In this document: in pieces, positions 12,827 through 25,040 of the stretch
Layout of the letters: the number at the start of each line of letters is the position of its first letter
Position numbering within the stretch: position 1 is the stretch's first letter
NCBI RefSeq assembly: GCF_030463535.1
Contig: NC_132893.1
Coordinates: forward strand, 20,568,027-20,632,026
DNA from: Salminus brasiliensis
Lineage: Eukaryota; Chordata; Actinopteri; Characiformes; Bryconidae
Reading direction: 5' to 3'
DNA: 64,000 bases
Program-made: the position numbers and the translations under genes
The notes under the pieces: generated by a model
Database searches by the model: none
Told to the model about the DNA's origin: nothing
The model's input: the letters and a program-made list of their open reading frames with translations, nothing else

Positions 12827-13019
12827 CAGGGGTCACCAGTCTTATCCACTAAGGGCTAGGGTGTCTGCAGGCTTTTGATTCAATCAAGCTGGAGCACACC
12901 AGCATGGACTCCACTGGTTTAAGCAGTCGCTCTAAATCTAGTTATATAGATTCAAAATCTGGTTCAAATAAAAACCTGCAGCCACAGGAGCCCTTTGTGA
13001 ATAGGATTGGCGACCCCTG
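12827..13019. mobile_element. hAT-like palindromic MITE, 193 bp
   Basis: Terminal inverted repeats CAGGGGTCACCAGTCTTA (left) and CAGGGGTCGCCAATCCTA (right, complemented). CAGGGGT ends are usual for hAT elements. No coding sequence. A clear 8-bp target duplication is not seen (CTATAAAC versus CTCATAAA). Confidence 0.72.
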
Positions 13020-13024
13020 CTCAT

Positions 13025-14060
13025 AAATAGTGACTCATTCATGTGCTCCCATCCTCAATCTTGTGTCCCCACAGGCCGCTCAAGTTCATTCATTTTTTTT
13101 TTTTCTTTTTTGCGCCACAGGCGGTGCTTCCTCTTCTTCTGGTTGAGTTTTTACAAACTTGCAGGTGAGGGCTAAACACTGTCTGCTGATGTTCTAACTA
13201 ATTACATCATCTAAATCATCTTTATCGTCTAAATCATTGCAGTCTTTCAGTAGCCCAGATTATAATCTGTCCCAAAGTAAAAGCCCCTTATCCCAGAGGC
13301 ATGTAGCAGAGTTTGGAAGGTGGAGAGACCTCAGAACATTGAAAGGCATGGAAAAGGGATGAGGATATTGATCTATTCCTGCTGGATAGGTGGGCATTTT
13401 TGCAGTTTCACAGAAATAGCTCAGTATTGTTTTGTCCTATTTGCAAATGTTTGTGATAGATAATCACAAGTGGTTTGCTTAGCAGCAGCAATGGGAGCAA
13501 CAGTTTGCTAACCCACAACTAAGTAGGAGTTCTACTGCTATGATAAGCCATCTCCACTTTGCAAAGCTGATAGATCCCTACATAGTTGAGTCCAAAATGT
13601 CCAAAATACTACCACATTTTTAGATGGGAGTATTGTGGATGATCATTTTTAGCCATAGCTTGTTTGCTGGAGAAATCTGTATGTTTTTTTGCAGTGCAGT
13701 GCAGCCAACTTTGCAACGTATTTTCGTAATTGATGACATCGGTTATATTGACGAATCACCCCAGCCCTTCTGACTGGACGGCATTGACATTGTTTTTGGA
13801 TGAATCTTAACCACCAGTCTCTTATAAACAGTCCAGAACTGGATGGCTGACCATTTACCTGCTTTATGTGTAAAATATTATAGTCTGCATTAAAAATATG
13901 GCATAAAACCTGACAACACCAGAAGTGTGGATTCAGGTGTAGGCCTTAATTTCTCCACACACGCAGGCCATTGCTTTAAAGATGTCTTTAAAGATGTTTT
14001 GGTTCCTGTGTATCTTGTGTGGTATAGGCCATGTGTTGTTGTTGTTGTTTTTGTGCCATG
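13025..14060. other. 5' flank of the copy A relic
   Basis: No coding sequence seen. Only the last 30 nt (CATGCATTTCTTTCTTTCTC) resemble the sequence before the intact cd96 start. Confidence 0.45.
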
Positions 14061-14084
14061 CATTTCTTTCTTTCTCTGTCTGAC

Positions 14085-14131
14085 ATGACTGAGATAGCAG
14101 CCGCTCTTCTGATTTTTACCTGTTGTTCAAG
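14085..14131 (+). pseudogene. cd96 exon 1 relic (copy A)
   Basis: ATGACTGAGATAGCAGCCGC and CTTCTGATTTTT match the cd96 leader exon, with the same donor AAGGTGAGTGA. A 2-nt deletion relative to the intact exon gives 47 instead of 49 nt from the matching ATG, shifting the frame. Homology with cd96 intron 1 continues downstream to about 14400 (AATCAATCTGTTC, AATTCTCCATGAA). No V-domain exon follows. Confidence 0.85.
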
Positions 14132-14861
14132 GTGAGTGAACGTTGAATTGTACTTACTCTTCCCAAGCTTTAATCAATCTGTTCGCGTTTTGCATTTGTG
14201 TATTGACTGAGAAATCAATGCCTTGTGTAATTAAAGTGGTGCGAGCTTTACTTACACTAACACTTTTTATCCCCTCAGGAATTTCTATTAATTCTCCATG
14301 AATGTATCTCTCCTTACGATCTCATCTATATTCTCTTATGAAGACGTAATGGTTGTTTTCAGGCATTGACAATGAGACTAAATTAGTTTACAATATGCTC
14401 AGAAAGCTCTGTGTGTGAAGAGGGTGAACATTATTGTCTGTGGTTTGTTGTGTTAAATTCAGATTCTGCACCTATTTCAGGTCAGATGCAAAAAAAAACA
14501 AAAACAAACATTATATATTATCAAACATGCTTTGTTCCAGCACAAGTGTTATACAAAATGTCATTGACATGCTTTTTGATACACTAGGTTTTTTTTTTTT
14601 TTTTTTTTTTGTATTGTTAATACAAACCGAGGGTTTTATTATTTATAGATTAGTCTGTGTAAGGAGACCAGGTGAGCCAAATAATTGTATCGCAAATATC
14701 TTTCCCACAAAGCAAGAGATGATTGTAAGAAGATCACAATGAGTTTTGAGGCAGCCATTTCTTTAGTTCCTAATGTAAAAAGACCTTCAGTAAGATATAG
14801 CAGACTAGTGCAGTGGTGCACTGTTCTACTGTGCGTGTATCAAAGGTGAAGGTACAGGTGC

Positions 14862-14944
14862 TGTACTATGTACAGTGAAATGTGTCCTCTGCATTTGACC
14901 CATCTGTGGTAGCGAACACACACACACACTAGTGAACTAAGGGC

Positions 14945-14998
<54 letters not shown>

Positions 14999-15127
14999 GT
15001 GGTGGGCAGCCAACTCCAGTGCCCAGGGAGCAGAGAGGGTGAAGGGCAGCTTGCTAAGCCTAGGTATTGAACCCACAACCCTGTCATCAATAGCCCAGAG
15101 CTCTAACTGCTGAGCCACCACTGCCCC
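14862..15127 (-). mobile_element. tRNA-derived SINE with internal CA microsatellite
   Basis: The - strand starts GGGGCAGTGGTGGCTCAGCA, then GTTAGAGCTCTGGGC, with box B GGGTTGTGGGTTCAATACC, then CTCCCTGGGCACTGGAG. It ends with ACAGATGGGTCAAATGCAGA and TTTCACTGT. A (CA)n run at 14948-14996 lies in its body. This is a common fish SINE layout. Confidence 0.8.
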
Positions 15128-15129
15128 AT

Positions 15130-17095
15130 CATACCCCATCAAGAAGCTATGGCACAGTTTGTAACACATGGGCCTTAAATTGAGTCATTAAATACGTATT
15201 TAGTGCTTTTAGGTTTGTAATTAGTTATGAGTATAATCTCACTTTACAATATGAAATACTTGTTGATTAACTTCTTAACCCTCCGAGGCTTATAACACAC
15301 TAAGGACTTCTGTACAAACTTTTGGGGCTAATCTTTGGTAATAGAAGTTTGTAAAAAAAAAACACTTTCGGCCCACTGGCGGTCCATAGGCTTTTTAAAG
15401 GGGTTAGCTCACTTAAAACAATATACCTGGCACTACCTAGAACCCACATTCTAGAAATCTGGATGACAATTCATGCACAATAATCTGCATAACTGTGTCT
15501 GCATATATGTTTATTGAACATTATTACTACAACTAATATATTAATTTGTGTTTCTTAAAATAAAGCATTTATTTATTTCATATAACAGCATTTTTTACCG
15601 CTATGAATAAGAACAAAAAAATGACCTCAAAACTATGTTTAAACACTGTCTCAGGCAGCAGACTACAAACTCATAGCCATTTGAACACTGCTGTTCTGTA
15701 ATGCTGACATTAAACTTCAGGGGTTAATTTCCCGAACCAACTAATTAGGGACGCAAGGAAAGAAGGAGTCAGTTCTACGGGGGGTTTTCCAAAGGACTCT
15801 GCAAACCGAAACTGAACGAATGAACTCAAAAGAACATTTGTTGACTCTTCCCCAAAACGCACCGACCAGTCGAACCTTCAGAACATTCAGTCAAATTCAC
15901 AGTATACCTTTATACCTTTATGTCTGCATAACTGCAAAATCCGATAACTGCAGAACATCAGATTTTGTCAGTAATCCGACCAACATGTTTAGATGCAGTT
16001 GAGTAACCTGTTGATGGGAAAAATCCAGGTCTGCATGGGTCAGGCAATCAGGGTAATCAGAGTTCTGCTTTGCAACCAGCCAATAATTTTACAGAATATG
16101 TTGTGGTGTAAACGTTATGTAAAACCCAAACGTTTTTAACACATCAGATCACAATATGAACAAATACATCATCTAGAAAATGATCTCAGTATCTCCGTCA
16201 CCTCGAAAGTGTGTTGTCGCTTATTTCTGGTACCACGGTCTGTTTTTATTCATGCGCAGACAGAGAAATCTAAGAGAGCTCTGATATTAAAACTATACAT
16301 GAGACATGAGTACATGAACATACATGAGAAATCTGATTACTGAGCTACAATACAACTAATTTCTTAGCATATTTCTTATTCTAGAACTTACTCCGATCTA
16401 AATAATCAGAGTATGCTGTTTGAATAATTTGAATAATCAGATAAGCACATGTATACGCACTCGGTGATGAGGCCCAGAACTCCAGCTGACTGCATGGCTC
16501 GGAGCATGGGCTGGATCAACGTCTAAAAGTCGTAAAGCTGAAGCGAGATTGCTGCTATTTATTTGAACGTCTGTCAGTCATTTCCCTGTTTCCAAACAAA
16601 TCCCTATTCAACAAACACAGCTGCCCGGCTGGCTGCTTTGTTCAAGGTCATCAGCACCTGCATTCTCATTCTTACATAGACGTCCTTCATGTCTGGTCTC
16701 TAAAGCAACGGCTTTAGAAGAACCCCAGCTCAAATCTTTTTAGATAAGAATCTAGAACTAGGTCAGAGACTCCTGATGTAAGCTAAAGTCGAACTTAAAA
16801 AATGGCAGGCTCTTGATCTTCAATGTGAAAAAGCGCTAGATTTAAGCATTTGTTGTTTTATTAGAAATATGTGAACCAGCTTTCTTCCATGTCCATAGAT
16901 ATCCAAAAGTGGTCCTTTCCTGTGGACAAGATTCATCTGTCCCAAGTCCAGGTCATTGTTTAGGTGTTCTCTTGCCCTGCACATCAAGGCTATGCTCCTT
17001 GCACACCTCCCATTAAAATGCAAGTTGCAGTCACCTTCTGACGGTAGATGATGTACTTTGCCCATCAACTTTGGTAAGAGCTACCTGTAGGTCCC
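15130..17095. other. intergenic inside the relic region
   Basis: Apart from the first copy of the 16072 duplication, no element is recognised. No trace of V-domain or D2/D3 exons of copy A was found. Confidence 0.45.
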
Positions 17096-17322
17096 GTGAT
17101 GAGATTTTAGGACTCATCCTGTGGCTTTCAGCTAAGTTCCAATTGTTCTGAGATCTTGGCAACCAGCCAATAATTTCACAGAATATGATGTGGTGTAAAC
17201 ATCATGTAAAACCCAAACATCATGCCACTGATTTTTTTTTAAACACATCAAACCACAATATGACCAAATACATCATCTAGAAAATGTAGAAAATTTAAAT
17301 CCCTCAGTATCTCCATCACCCC
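16072..17322. repeat. direct duplication: 16072-16205 and 17158-17322
   Basis: Both copies read GCAACCAGCCAATAATTTTA/C, ACAGAATATG, TGTGGTGTAAAC, ATGTAAAACCCAAAC and ATACATCATCTAGAAAATG, then CAGTATCTCC.TCACC. They are about 1.1 kb apart. The second copy runs into the Tc1 fragment at 17300. Confidence 0.8.
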
Positions 17323-17520
17323 GGGATTTTTAAATCCCTTCCCAGACTCGTAAACATCTACAAGATGTCTCCTCAGAGAGCTCTCTGGATCTCGCCATGG
17401 TGAGACCACTCGCGGTAACAAGCAAGAGCAAACCAAACTAAATGTCTGAAGTTTAAATAAGACAGGCTCCACTATAATCCTCTGCAGCTGATGTGCTGCA
17501 CCTGATTCTAGTTTGATGCA
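17100..17520 (-). mobile_element. degenerate Tc1/mariner fragment, N-terminal region
   Basis: The - strand reads SSLRRHLVDVYESGKGFK, the helix-turn-helix start of a Tc1 transposase, followed by decayed sequence (EILRDLNF). The body is absent. Confidence 0.65.
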
Positions 17521-17726
17521 TTTGCCTTTTACATATTATTAAACATATAGACATTTATTCGGTTTTACTTGGTTAGTTATGTTACCGCCATCTATCAAAC
17601 ATTATATGTCCACATGTTTAAAAATGTTAAAGAGACTCCTGGCATGTATCTGTCTACACATCAAAACCGAGAACACCAGAGCAGTGCCTGTACCAATGAA
17701 ACATGTCCATAGAAAACAGCCTTTAT

Positions 17727-17989
17727 ATTAACACCACTACTCCCTCTGCTGGAAACATCCCCACATTACGAGCAAACATCACCACTCCATGTCAGTCAAG
17801 AGCAACTCCACCACAAGCTCTCTGCACGCTTCAGCTGAGGAGAGCACACTGTCTGAGGGCTGCTGTCAGTGGAATGCTATATCCAGCCTCGGGTCCACCA
17901 GAGAAGATTTAAGTCATGCTCATCCAAAAGCTAGTACAACCATTTTCACGTCCACTTCTATAAGCAAGTCCATGTTAGGAAAAACATAA
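17727..17989 (+). pseudogene. cd96 stalk-exon relic, 3' half (copy A)
   Basis: Close match to cd96 exon 7 from its ACCACTACTCCCTCTGCTGG onward, including GCTTCAGCTGAG, CACACTGTCTGAGGGCTGCT and TCCACTTCTATAAGCAAGTC. An indel and stops break the frame. The Cys pair codons (17861-17866) are kept. Its 5' half is missing. Confidence 0.87.
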
Positions 17990-18029
17990 ATATACACAAA
18001 ATAAGAAATACCGAGTATATTTGCATTAA

Positions 18030-18520
18030 CTTACACTATACATTCACTATAGATACATTATACATACTCTATACATTCACTATACTTACTCTACACATAC
18101 ACTATACATACACTAAACATTCACTATACTTACTCTATACATTCACTATACATACATTATACATACGCTATACATTCACTATACTTCCTCTATACATTCA
18201 CTATACATACATTATACATACTCTATACATTCACTATACTTACTCTATACATACACTATACTTACTCTACACATACACCATACATTCACTTTACATACAT
18301 TATACATACTCTATACATTCACTATACTTACTCTACACATACACTATACATACATTATACACACACACTATACTTACTATACATCCACTATACTTACTCT
18401 ATACATACACTATACATTCACCATACATACATTATACACACACACTATACTTACTCTACTTACTCTTACTCTACATACACTTTACATACACTATATCCAC
18501 TCTGTACACACAGTATACAT
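18030..18520. repeat. CTATACATA-type minisatellite
   Basis: About 490 bp of ACTATACATACA, TTATACATACTCTATACATT and CACTATACTTACTCTA units with variable order; a higher-order block of roughly 48 bp recurs. Confidence 0.88.
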
Positions 18521-18784
18521 ACAATGTTTCAAATGTACAGGATCAATATATAATCTGTAAAATATTTACATTAGTTTTTACATATAAACATTAGATAGAT
18601 ATGAATTCAAGTGTGAGTGGGGAGAAGTGTTTGGTGGGTGCAGTGTGATTGAGCTGTAGGTCACAGTTCCAGTAAGTAAGTAAGTGTAGGGTGCAGAGTG
18701 TGCTTGTATGGGGTGGAGGTGTGATAAGATCTTGCGTGATGAGGCCGGTGAGTGACAGACTAGATACACTGTTCATTGGTGTGT

Positions 18785-18970
18785 CAGGGAGCTAACCTCC
18801 TCTTCATAAGCTGCTTTATCGTCCATGGAGATCAAGCCCATGATTGTCATGTCGTCAGTGAATTTAATGATGATGTTGAAGCACACAGCCCTGAGGGGCT
18901 TCGGTGTTGAGGATCAGCACGGAGGACGTGATGCTGCCCAGCCTTGCTGTTGGACTTTCAGGAAGTTCAG
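18785..18970 (-). mobile_element. LINE reverse-transcriptase fragment
   Basis: The - strand reads NIIIKFTDDMTIMGLISMDD, then KAAYEEEVSSL. FTDD corresponds to the catalytic F/YADD of a LINE reverse transcriptase. A second degenerate piece of this type is at 20620. Confidence 0.7.
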
Positions 18971-19434
18971 TGTATGCTACCAGTCGCTGTTATGGTGGAG
19001 TTAAGTGGAGTGAACTGCTAAAGAACTAATATTTGAAAGGGTACCAATACATTGTGTGGCATTCCTTAGCATTAGAGTGAGTAGTACTCAGTAATTAACG
19101 CTCAAGCTAACTGATCACAGCAGGGCAAATGAAACTGATTGGATTCACAACCAATAAAGTAAGCGTACATACAGTTCAGCTACCTCCCTTCCCACACACA
19201 TCCCATGCCCATACACCCACTATAACCCCCACACCTTTTGACTTCAGTTGATTTGGAGGTGGGTGGAGAGTGTAAATAAATATACATATATTTATTTATT
19301 TATTTATTTATAAATGGCCAATCAGAGGCCCAGAATTACTCAAGGCCCCTGGCCTTAAGCTTTTGCATTTAATCTCTCATGGTGGCACAAAGAAACCATG
19401 CTGAGCAGGCCCATCTTTTTGGATGAGTTTGGAT

Positions 19435-19585
19435 CAAGATGGCAAGAGGAAAAGATTTAAGTGACTTTGAAAGAGGGTTAATACTGGGGCACGGACAGCA
19501 GGAGCTGTAGTCACAACTGTTCAGTGTTTTAGCGGAGACAGTGACTGAAGTGTAGCAGTCCTCTGCTTTGGCCTATCCAACCACG
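19435..19585 (+). mobile_element. Tc1-like transposase N-terminal fragment
   Basis: ATG at 19439 reads MARGKDLSDFERGLILGHGQ, then QEL and a stop. This is the start of a Tc1-type transposase of a different subfamily from the one at 19810. Confidence 0.6.
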
Positions 19586-19809
19586 TGTCTTTATGTAAAT
19601 TACAAGGCCAAAGACAGCAGGAACAGAGAACAGAGGCTAGGTACATTGCTGGATATCAGGTGAGGATGCTTATTATTTCTAGTAGTGAAACAACAACATA
19701 TCTTGCTAAAAAAAAATCATGGTCAAAGGTATGCATTACACTCACCAAACACTTCATTAGGGACACCTACTGATTTATGCATTAAACTAATCAACATTGA
19801 ATGGCAACT

Positions 19810-20400
19810 GTTGTCACTATGAATTCATGGGTATGTAACTGCATCTCTGCATCTCCGAGTTAAATATCCTTGCTCTAAAGGGACAAATGCATCGAAACCA
19901 TGCCCACAGCATAAGACCACCCACTAAAGGGGTCAATGATTCAAGCCTGTAGCATTCTCTCGTTGCTACAGGTGTTCTCTTCATTAAAGTCAGTACCCCT
20001 TTTTCTCCAGACATATCTTTGCTGGTTGCGGCAGTCTTACTACTATAGTTCTGTTTTCACTTCATCGATCCACAGGACTTCCAAACGTTTCCAAAATGCA
20101 TCAGGTTTGTCCTGACGTTCCTTTGAAATCTTCTGATGCTAAATCCCATGATGAGGACACAGCAGAGGTTCTCATCTGATGATTCTTTCATGAAGGTTAT
20201 ATTTGTGCAGGTATTGCTTCATTGTAGAATAGTGCACCATCACTCCAGCGTCTGATAATATCTTCTAGAAGGTCCTCTGCAGTCAAACAAGGTCTTTGAT
20301 TTGCTTTTCTAACAATATTCTCTCAGAAAGTGTTCTTGGTCCTCCAGATCTCAACATTCCTGTTAACTGCTTTTCCTTAATTCCATAATGAACTGAGGAA
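19810..20400 (-). mobile_element. degenerate Tc1/mariner transposase body
   Basis: The - strand reads LRSGGPRTLSERILLEKQIK, then STMKQYLHKYNLHERIIR, SKERQDKPDAFWKR, WIDEVKTEL and PLVGGLMLWAWF, the order of Tc1 transposase blocks through the first catalytic Asp. Stops break it. Confidence 0.75.
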
Positions 20401-20440
20401 AGGGATGCCTAAAAACACAAAAAAAACTGCCTTCTTGTAC

Positions 20441-21100
20441 TCTTTGCCTTCTTTGTGGGCATATTTTAATTTTGCTCGGCAGCTGGAACTGGTTCTTTAC
20501 AAAGTTTAGCTTATAAGCCCTGCTCTAAAGCAACAAAAGCCATTAAAATGGGGTGGGGTGAGCTGTGGTTCGGTATCATTTTTAAAAACAGGCCCTCAAA
20601 CCGGCCTTTCTGAATCTATGAGGGGTAAATCTTCTGAAAGATGGAAGCCAAAAATTGTTCTGTCTTTCCCGAGACTAGTTTTCCATGGTGAGATACCGAA
20701 CAAATGATGAAAGGGACCCAGATGAGAGTTGTCGAGTGTCCATGAAAATCCTCGGAGATATGGACACCCAGGAACTTGAGCTGGAGAACATGCTTTACCT
20801 TAGACCTGTTGATTTGGACAGGAGAGTGTGTGCAGCTCAGTGTTGAGGGAGAGGCCGTTGGGGCTGCCGGGTGCTGGATCTCCTCCCTGTAGGCTGATTC
20901 ATCATCTTTGCCTGCTTTGTGGGCATATTTTATTTTTCGAAATTGCTTGGCAGCTGGAACTGGATATGCAAAGTTTAGCTGAATAATCCTGCTGTAAATG
21001 CATAAATGCATCTAAATATGCCTGTAAAATTGGGTAGGGAGAGCTGTGGTTCATTTTCATTTAAAGGAATAGGCACTCAAACCAGTCCTTCTGAATAGGG
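20441..21100. repeat. direct repeats 20441-20611 and 20907-21100 flanking a LINE fragment
   Basis: Both copies carry CTTTGCCT.CTTTGTGGGCA, CGGCAGCTGGAACTGG or its close match, AAAGTTTAGCT, GAGCTGTGGTTC and CTCAAACC.G.CCTTCTGAAT. Between them is LINE sequence. Origin unknown. Confidence 0.72.
20620..20905 (-). mobile_element. LINE fragment between direct repeats
   Basis: The - strand reads GKDDESAYREEIQHPAA, then INRSKVKHVLQLKFLGVHIS and EDFHGHS. This matches the region after the reverse-transcriptase core of fish LINEs (FLGVHISEDL). Degenerate. Confidence 0.6.
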
Positions 21101-21469
21101 TGCTGAAAAGGGTGCTGTTAGGGCTTAGTTTGTTTTGTTTTGGCCAAAGTATGTCACACACATTTCATTAAGACCCCATGAAATTGTATAATATGGAACA
21201 GGGATATAAAGCATAAGAACCCTCCTCTAAATGGGACAAGCGTTTAGGCCTGTAGCATTTTCTAGTTCTACACCACACATGCACTTGCACACTTATGGAA
21301 AAAATAAGAATCATCAGATTAAAACACTTTTCTCCACATCTTTCTAAACTCTAACATGTTTTATTAATGTATAAATAGACTATAGATTCAAAAGAACAGC
21401 AAAAAGTCAAAGGCAGATAAATGAATTTCAGTGATACTGATACTGAAATTCAATGTTTTTTTGTCTCAG

Positions 21470-21682
21470 AGCTCTGGATCTTAGCAAAGGTTTTGTCCCC
21501 AGGCAAGTTAAAAGATTTCAACCTGCTCCTTCAATCTTTTTCCTCACTACAGAGAAAGTTTGTCACTGGAAGGCCAGAATGGACGCGTGTCACTTGTCAC
21601 AGCAGTGACCTGATCTGTCAACTCCTCTGGACATCCTTAAACCAACACCTACTCAGAGCAAATGTGCAACTGACCATGGATT
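21470..21682 (+). pseudogene. cd96 Ig D2 exons 3 and 4 relic (copy B)
   Basis: TTTTTTTGTCTCAGAGCTCTGG matches the exon 3 acceptor and start. Soon after, the sequence jumps to the exon 4 acceptor (TCACTACAG) and GTCACTGGAAGGCCAGAATG, ending CTGACCATGGATT|GTGAG. The exon 3 Cys region, the intron and about 18 nt of exon 4 are deleted, so a domain cannot form. Confidence 0.87.
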
Positions 21683-22769
21683 GTGAGGGTCACACAGCAT
21701 CTTACATTAATTTGCTTCACAATCATAGTGAATCAAACTATATGATCAGTAGAAGCTAAAATGTGGTTGGTTTAACCTGGAGAAGAAAAAAAAACACTGA
21801 ATCGTATTTAAAACATACTGAGATTTGTTTAAGTATGCTGTAAATATACTAGCAAATGTAGGTACTTATTTAAAATATGTTACAAATACATTAATATTAT
21901 GCCTTTTTATCAAATGCCTGCATGTAACCTTTGATTAAACGTAAAAAATATAGAATATAGTATTTCTTTATAAATTCATTACTATGAAGCATCATTTTAG
22001 TTAAAAAAATCATTTATGTTAAAACATCTACTACAGTAAATCACTTACAGGACATATGAAATGTAACATAAAATGATACTGTAAATATACTGTAATCCTA
22101 AACATTGTTTCTACCCACAAAAATAAAGTCTGTCGTATGTAACACTGGATCTATCCCACATATTACTCAACTGTTCTGATTTGGGTGAACATTTCTAATC
22201 ATTTTACAGATCTTTGAGTTTAATCAACTTATAATAATGAGTTAATTCAGTTGTCATTGGTAAACGGAAAGTGATTGGTCCATGCAAGTTTAAAAACAGC
22301 ATACAATAAACTGCATTTGTGTTGGATTTACTAATTTCTCCCATATTGAGGTTTCTCAACAAGTCCAGTAACTGGGTCAGCTGTGCTGGGACGGTTATGT
22401 ACGGTGGGTGTGTGTGTGCAATACAACCTATTTGAGTAAAACTCTAATATCTATTTGTATTCATACATTTCTTTCCTTCTCCACTCACCATCAGTGTGAA
22501 GTCATTCCACCCAGGATACCCCCCTCCTATGTGTGCACTTATATGATGTAGCTGCCTTGCATTCATGTTGAAGGCTGTAAGGCTGTGAGGCAAGTTACCA
22601 CTTGCCGCTGGTTGTTCTTAATGTTGTCTGAATGCTACTGTTACCACTAATGCAGAATTATGCCATCAGCATTATGCACCAGTCCAACGGAAGTCTTCAA
22701 ATCCAGACACTGAATCCATTTTGCAGTCCTGGATTTTGTAATCCTTGGTAGGTGTGACTTTGTGACAAA

Positions 22770-22812
22770 TGGCACGAATCTGATGATAACTTACATTACA
22801 TCTGGATTAAGA
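22770..22812 (+). pseudogene. cd96 exon 5 relic (copy B)
   Basis: ATGGCACGAATCTGATGATAACTT followed directly by ACATTACATCTGG matches cd96 exon 5 with the Cys-to-HY segment deleted. Only about 43 nt are left. Confidence 0.7.
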
Positions 22813-22902
22813 TAATATACAATTTAAACTGTGGCCCAGCTTTTTTATGTACATTATCATTATCTGCAGTTATTGTTTACAATATATTCTGCTCCCCCAC
22901 AG

Positions 22903-23028
22903 GGAAATGTGTTGCTATCTGACAGCGCCACTTTTAGCCTGTGCTTAGCAAGCCCTGAACACGTTGGAATGTACCTTATTATGATTGTTCATGCAGAAAA
23001 AACCTTGTGCTCAACAGGATGCATGCAG
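22903..23028 (+). pseudogene. cd96 Ig D3 exon 6 relic (copy B)
   Basis: Acceptor CTCCCCCACAG and donor GCAG|GTGAGTGTG are kept. It encodes GNVLLSDSATFSLC and HVGMYLIMIV, and lacks about 30 nt present in cd96 exon 6. Homology to cd96 intron 6 continues to about 23240 (AAATCCCCTTT). Confidence 0.85.
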
Positions 23029-23239
23029 GTGAGTGTGCAAAGTGTGGTAAACTGATGGCTGTTTACTGCCAGCTCTAGTTACTTCTGTTCACAATTTCCA
23101 TCTTTAAAAAAAATCCCCTTTCACTAATCTCAGCTGCTTGACTCTCTACTATGTTCACGGTCATTGCCACCTACACAGAGAGACACATGCTATATGAAGC
23201 CTGCACTTCCTGTACTTTCTGCAACTGTAGTAGTGCACT

Positions 23240-24445
23240 CTTCTCCAGTGGCTTATGCTGTTCCTTACATACTTGCATTGCTATTCGCTAAATATAATGG
23301 CGCCCTAAAATGGAACACTGTTTTACTGTGGCATACTTGAATGACAGGTTCAGTACATGGAACTGACAGATTGTTAAACAGTGTTTGCTTTTTGCCGAAT
23401 ACCCCAAGTGTTATGTAACAGTCTGACTTGACTAAACCTCAAGATCTGCTCATTCCTAATATAATGCTCTTTTCTTTTGCCTTTGTTTTATCCAATATCC
23501 ATCCTTGCAATGAGAATAATTTTAGAGTAGGTACAGTCAAATGATGGACAAGTTTTAGATTCCTCACAGAAGGCATTATGTTTTTCCTAAGATGTCCTAA
23601 AACTTCATTGAATCCATCTTGCTTTCCACACACTGCATGTTTCCGGTGCCAGAGGAAGCATAGCAGCCCTAGAGCATCACAGAGCCTCTGCATCCACATG
23701 GAAGATGTATAGTTGGGCAGTGGGAATACAACAATCCTCAAAAGACCATGCCTTTCTGAAGTAAGCTGTCCTTACTGGCAGCTCTCACTCAGATACTGAG
23801 TGGTAACCTTTGATAAGATCAGTCAATAATAGCTACAATAGCTACATGATTGGCTATAAAACATCTGTAGTAACCACAAAACCCTATAAAGGACTGGATA
23901 ATCTTAAGGTCTGGAAACTGTTTCCATTAGATTACAGCACAGATCTTTTTCAGGATTCAAGGCTATGCCAGCTTCAGTGAGGCAGTGGTGGAAAAATAAG
24001 TTTTACCATCCTAGTAGCCTTGACATAGTGAGCAACTTGACCGTTTGCCCACAGTTGGGCAGAAGCTTTGGCCTCACTTGCTTGATGGGCGTCAGGTTGG
24101 CAACAATGAAAAATGCCTGCCAACCAGTGGACTATTCAGCAAGTGACGTCAAAGCCTCCACCCAACTCAGGAAGGGCGAAGCGAATTACAAACTTTATCC
24201 CAACTTGTATCACAAAGGATTTGGGCCCATATTTAGCAGAAACGTGTAATATGGTTCTCATATTAGTTGTGTTTCCAAAATAGGTCAGTTTAGTAGGACC
24301 TACCTTATTAACAGTGTGCCTCTTGACCAGGTCCCTTTTTTCCTTCCCTTTTCCTACTTCATAGAAATCAGAATACTTCCATAGACATTTTGAAAATCAA
24401 TTTTGACATTTGGGAATTGATTGGAAATCCTCCACATCTGCATCG
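23240..24445. other. unassigned sequence in the copy B intron
   Basis: Contains a 100-codon open frame on the - strand (23439-23741) and a 94-codon frame on the + strand (23965-24249), neither like any family I know. It may be retroelement debris next to the gypsy fragment. Confidence 0.3.
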
Positions 24446-24449
24446 AGAT

Positions 24450-25040
24450 CTAAGAATCTATCCACATCTGCATCTAAGAATCGATTTTTTCACCTCAACC
24501 CTAATTGTGACGCCAAACTGTTGCTCAGTCGCTCTCAGCCTAGCTGTGTGACAGTGACTAGAAGAGTTACTATCTGTGAGAATGGTGAAATTATCTCTAA
24601 GCTTGTATTCACAAGTTTTCTCCATCACAGCCCCATTGACTGGATGAAGCTCAAGCTTCATTGAACTGAAATCATACATATTGCATTCTGTTGGCCTTAA
24701 TACTAGTAAAGGCAATAGGGCTCACTTTTCCTTCATGCTCTTGGTAGAGCACTGCTCCTAATCCATTATGCTGGCACCCATTTCCAGAATAAAAGGTTTT
24801 TGAAAATTGGTATGAGCCAAAACCTGGGCAGAGGTAAGCCATTACTTTAAATATTGAAACCTATGCTCACATACCTCATTCCATGGTACTAACAGGGAAG
24901 TCTTTCCCTTTTGACAAGGTCTAGCAAGCTTTCCCACCAGATGATGTAATGGTACTGCAAGCTTAGACAACCCACCCACCACACACCCACCCAAGGTAAA
25001 AGGCAAACAGCCCCTCTTAAGTAGCAGAAAACACAATCAT
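24450..25040 (-). mobile_element. Ty3/gypsy retrotransposon pol fragment (RT end and RNase H)
   Basis: The - strand reads GLSKLAVPLHHLVGKLA and LVPWNEVCEHRFQYLK, then NGLGAVLYQEHEGKVSPIAF, RPTECNMYDFSSMKLEL and NFTILTDSNS. This order is the tether region and RNase H of a gypsy polyprotein. Stops and frameshifts show it is dead. Sequence to about 26200 may belong to the same insertion but was not recognised. Confidence 0.75.

Noticed and set aside
14840-15169. A tRNA gene on the - strand
   Set aside because: The box A and B sequences belong to a tRNA-derived SINE and do not fold as a full tRNA by eye. The same applies at 7425 and 27780.
18030-18520. CRISPR-like array
   Set aside because: No constant repeat alternating with unique spacers. 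It is a minisatellite in a vertebrate genome.
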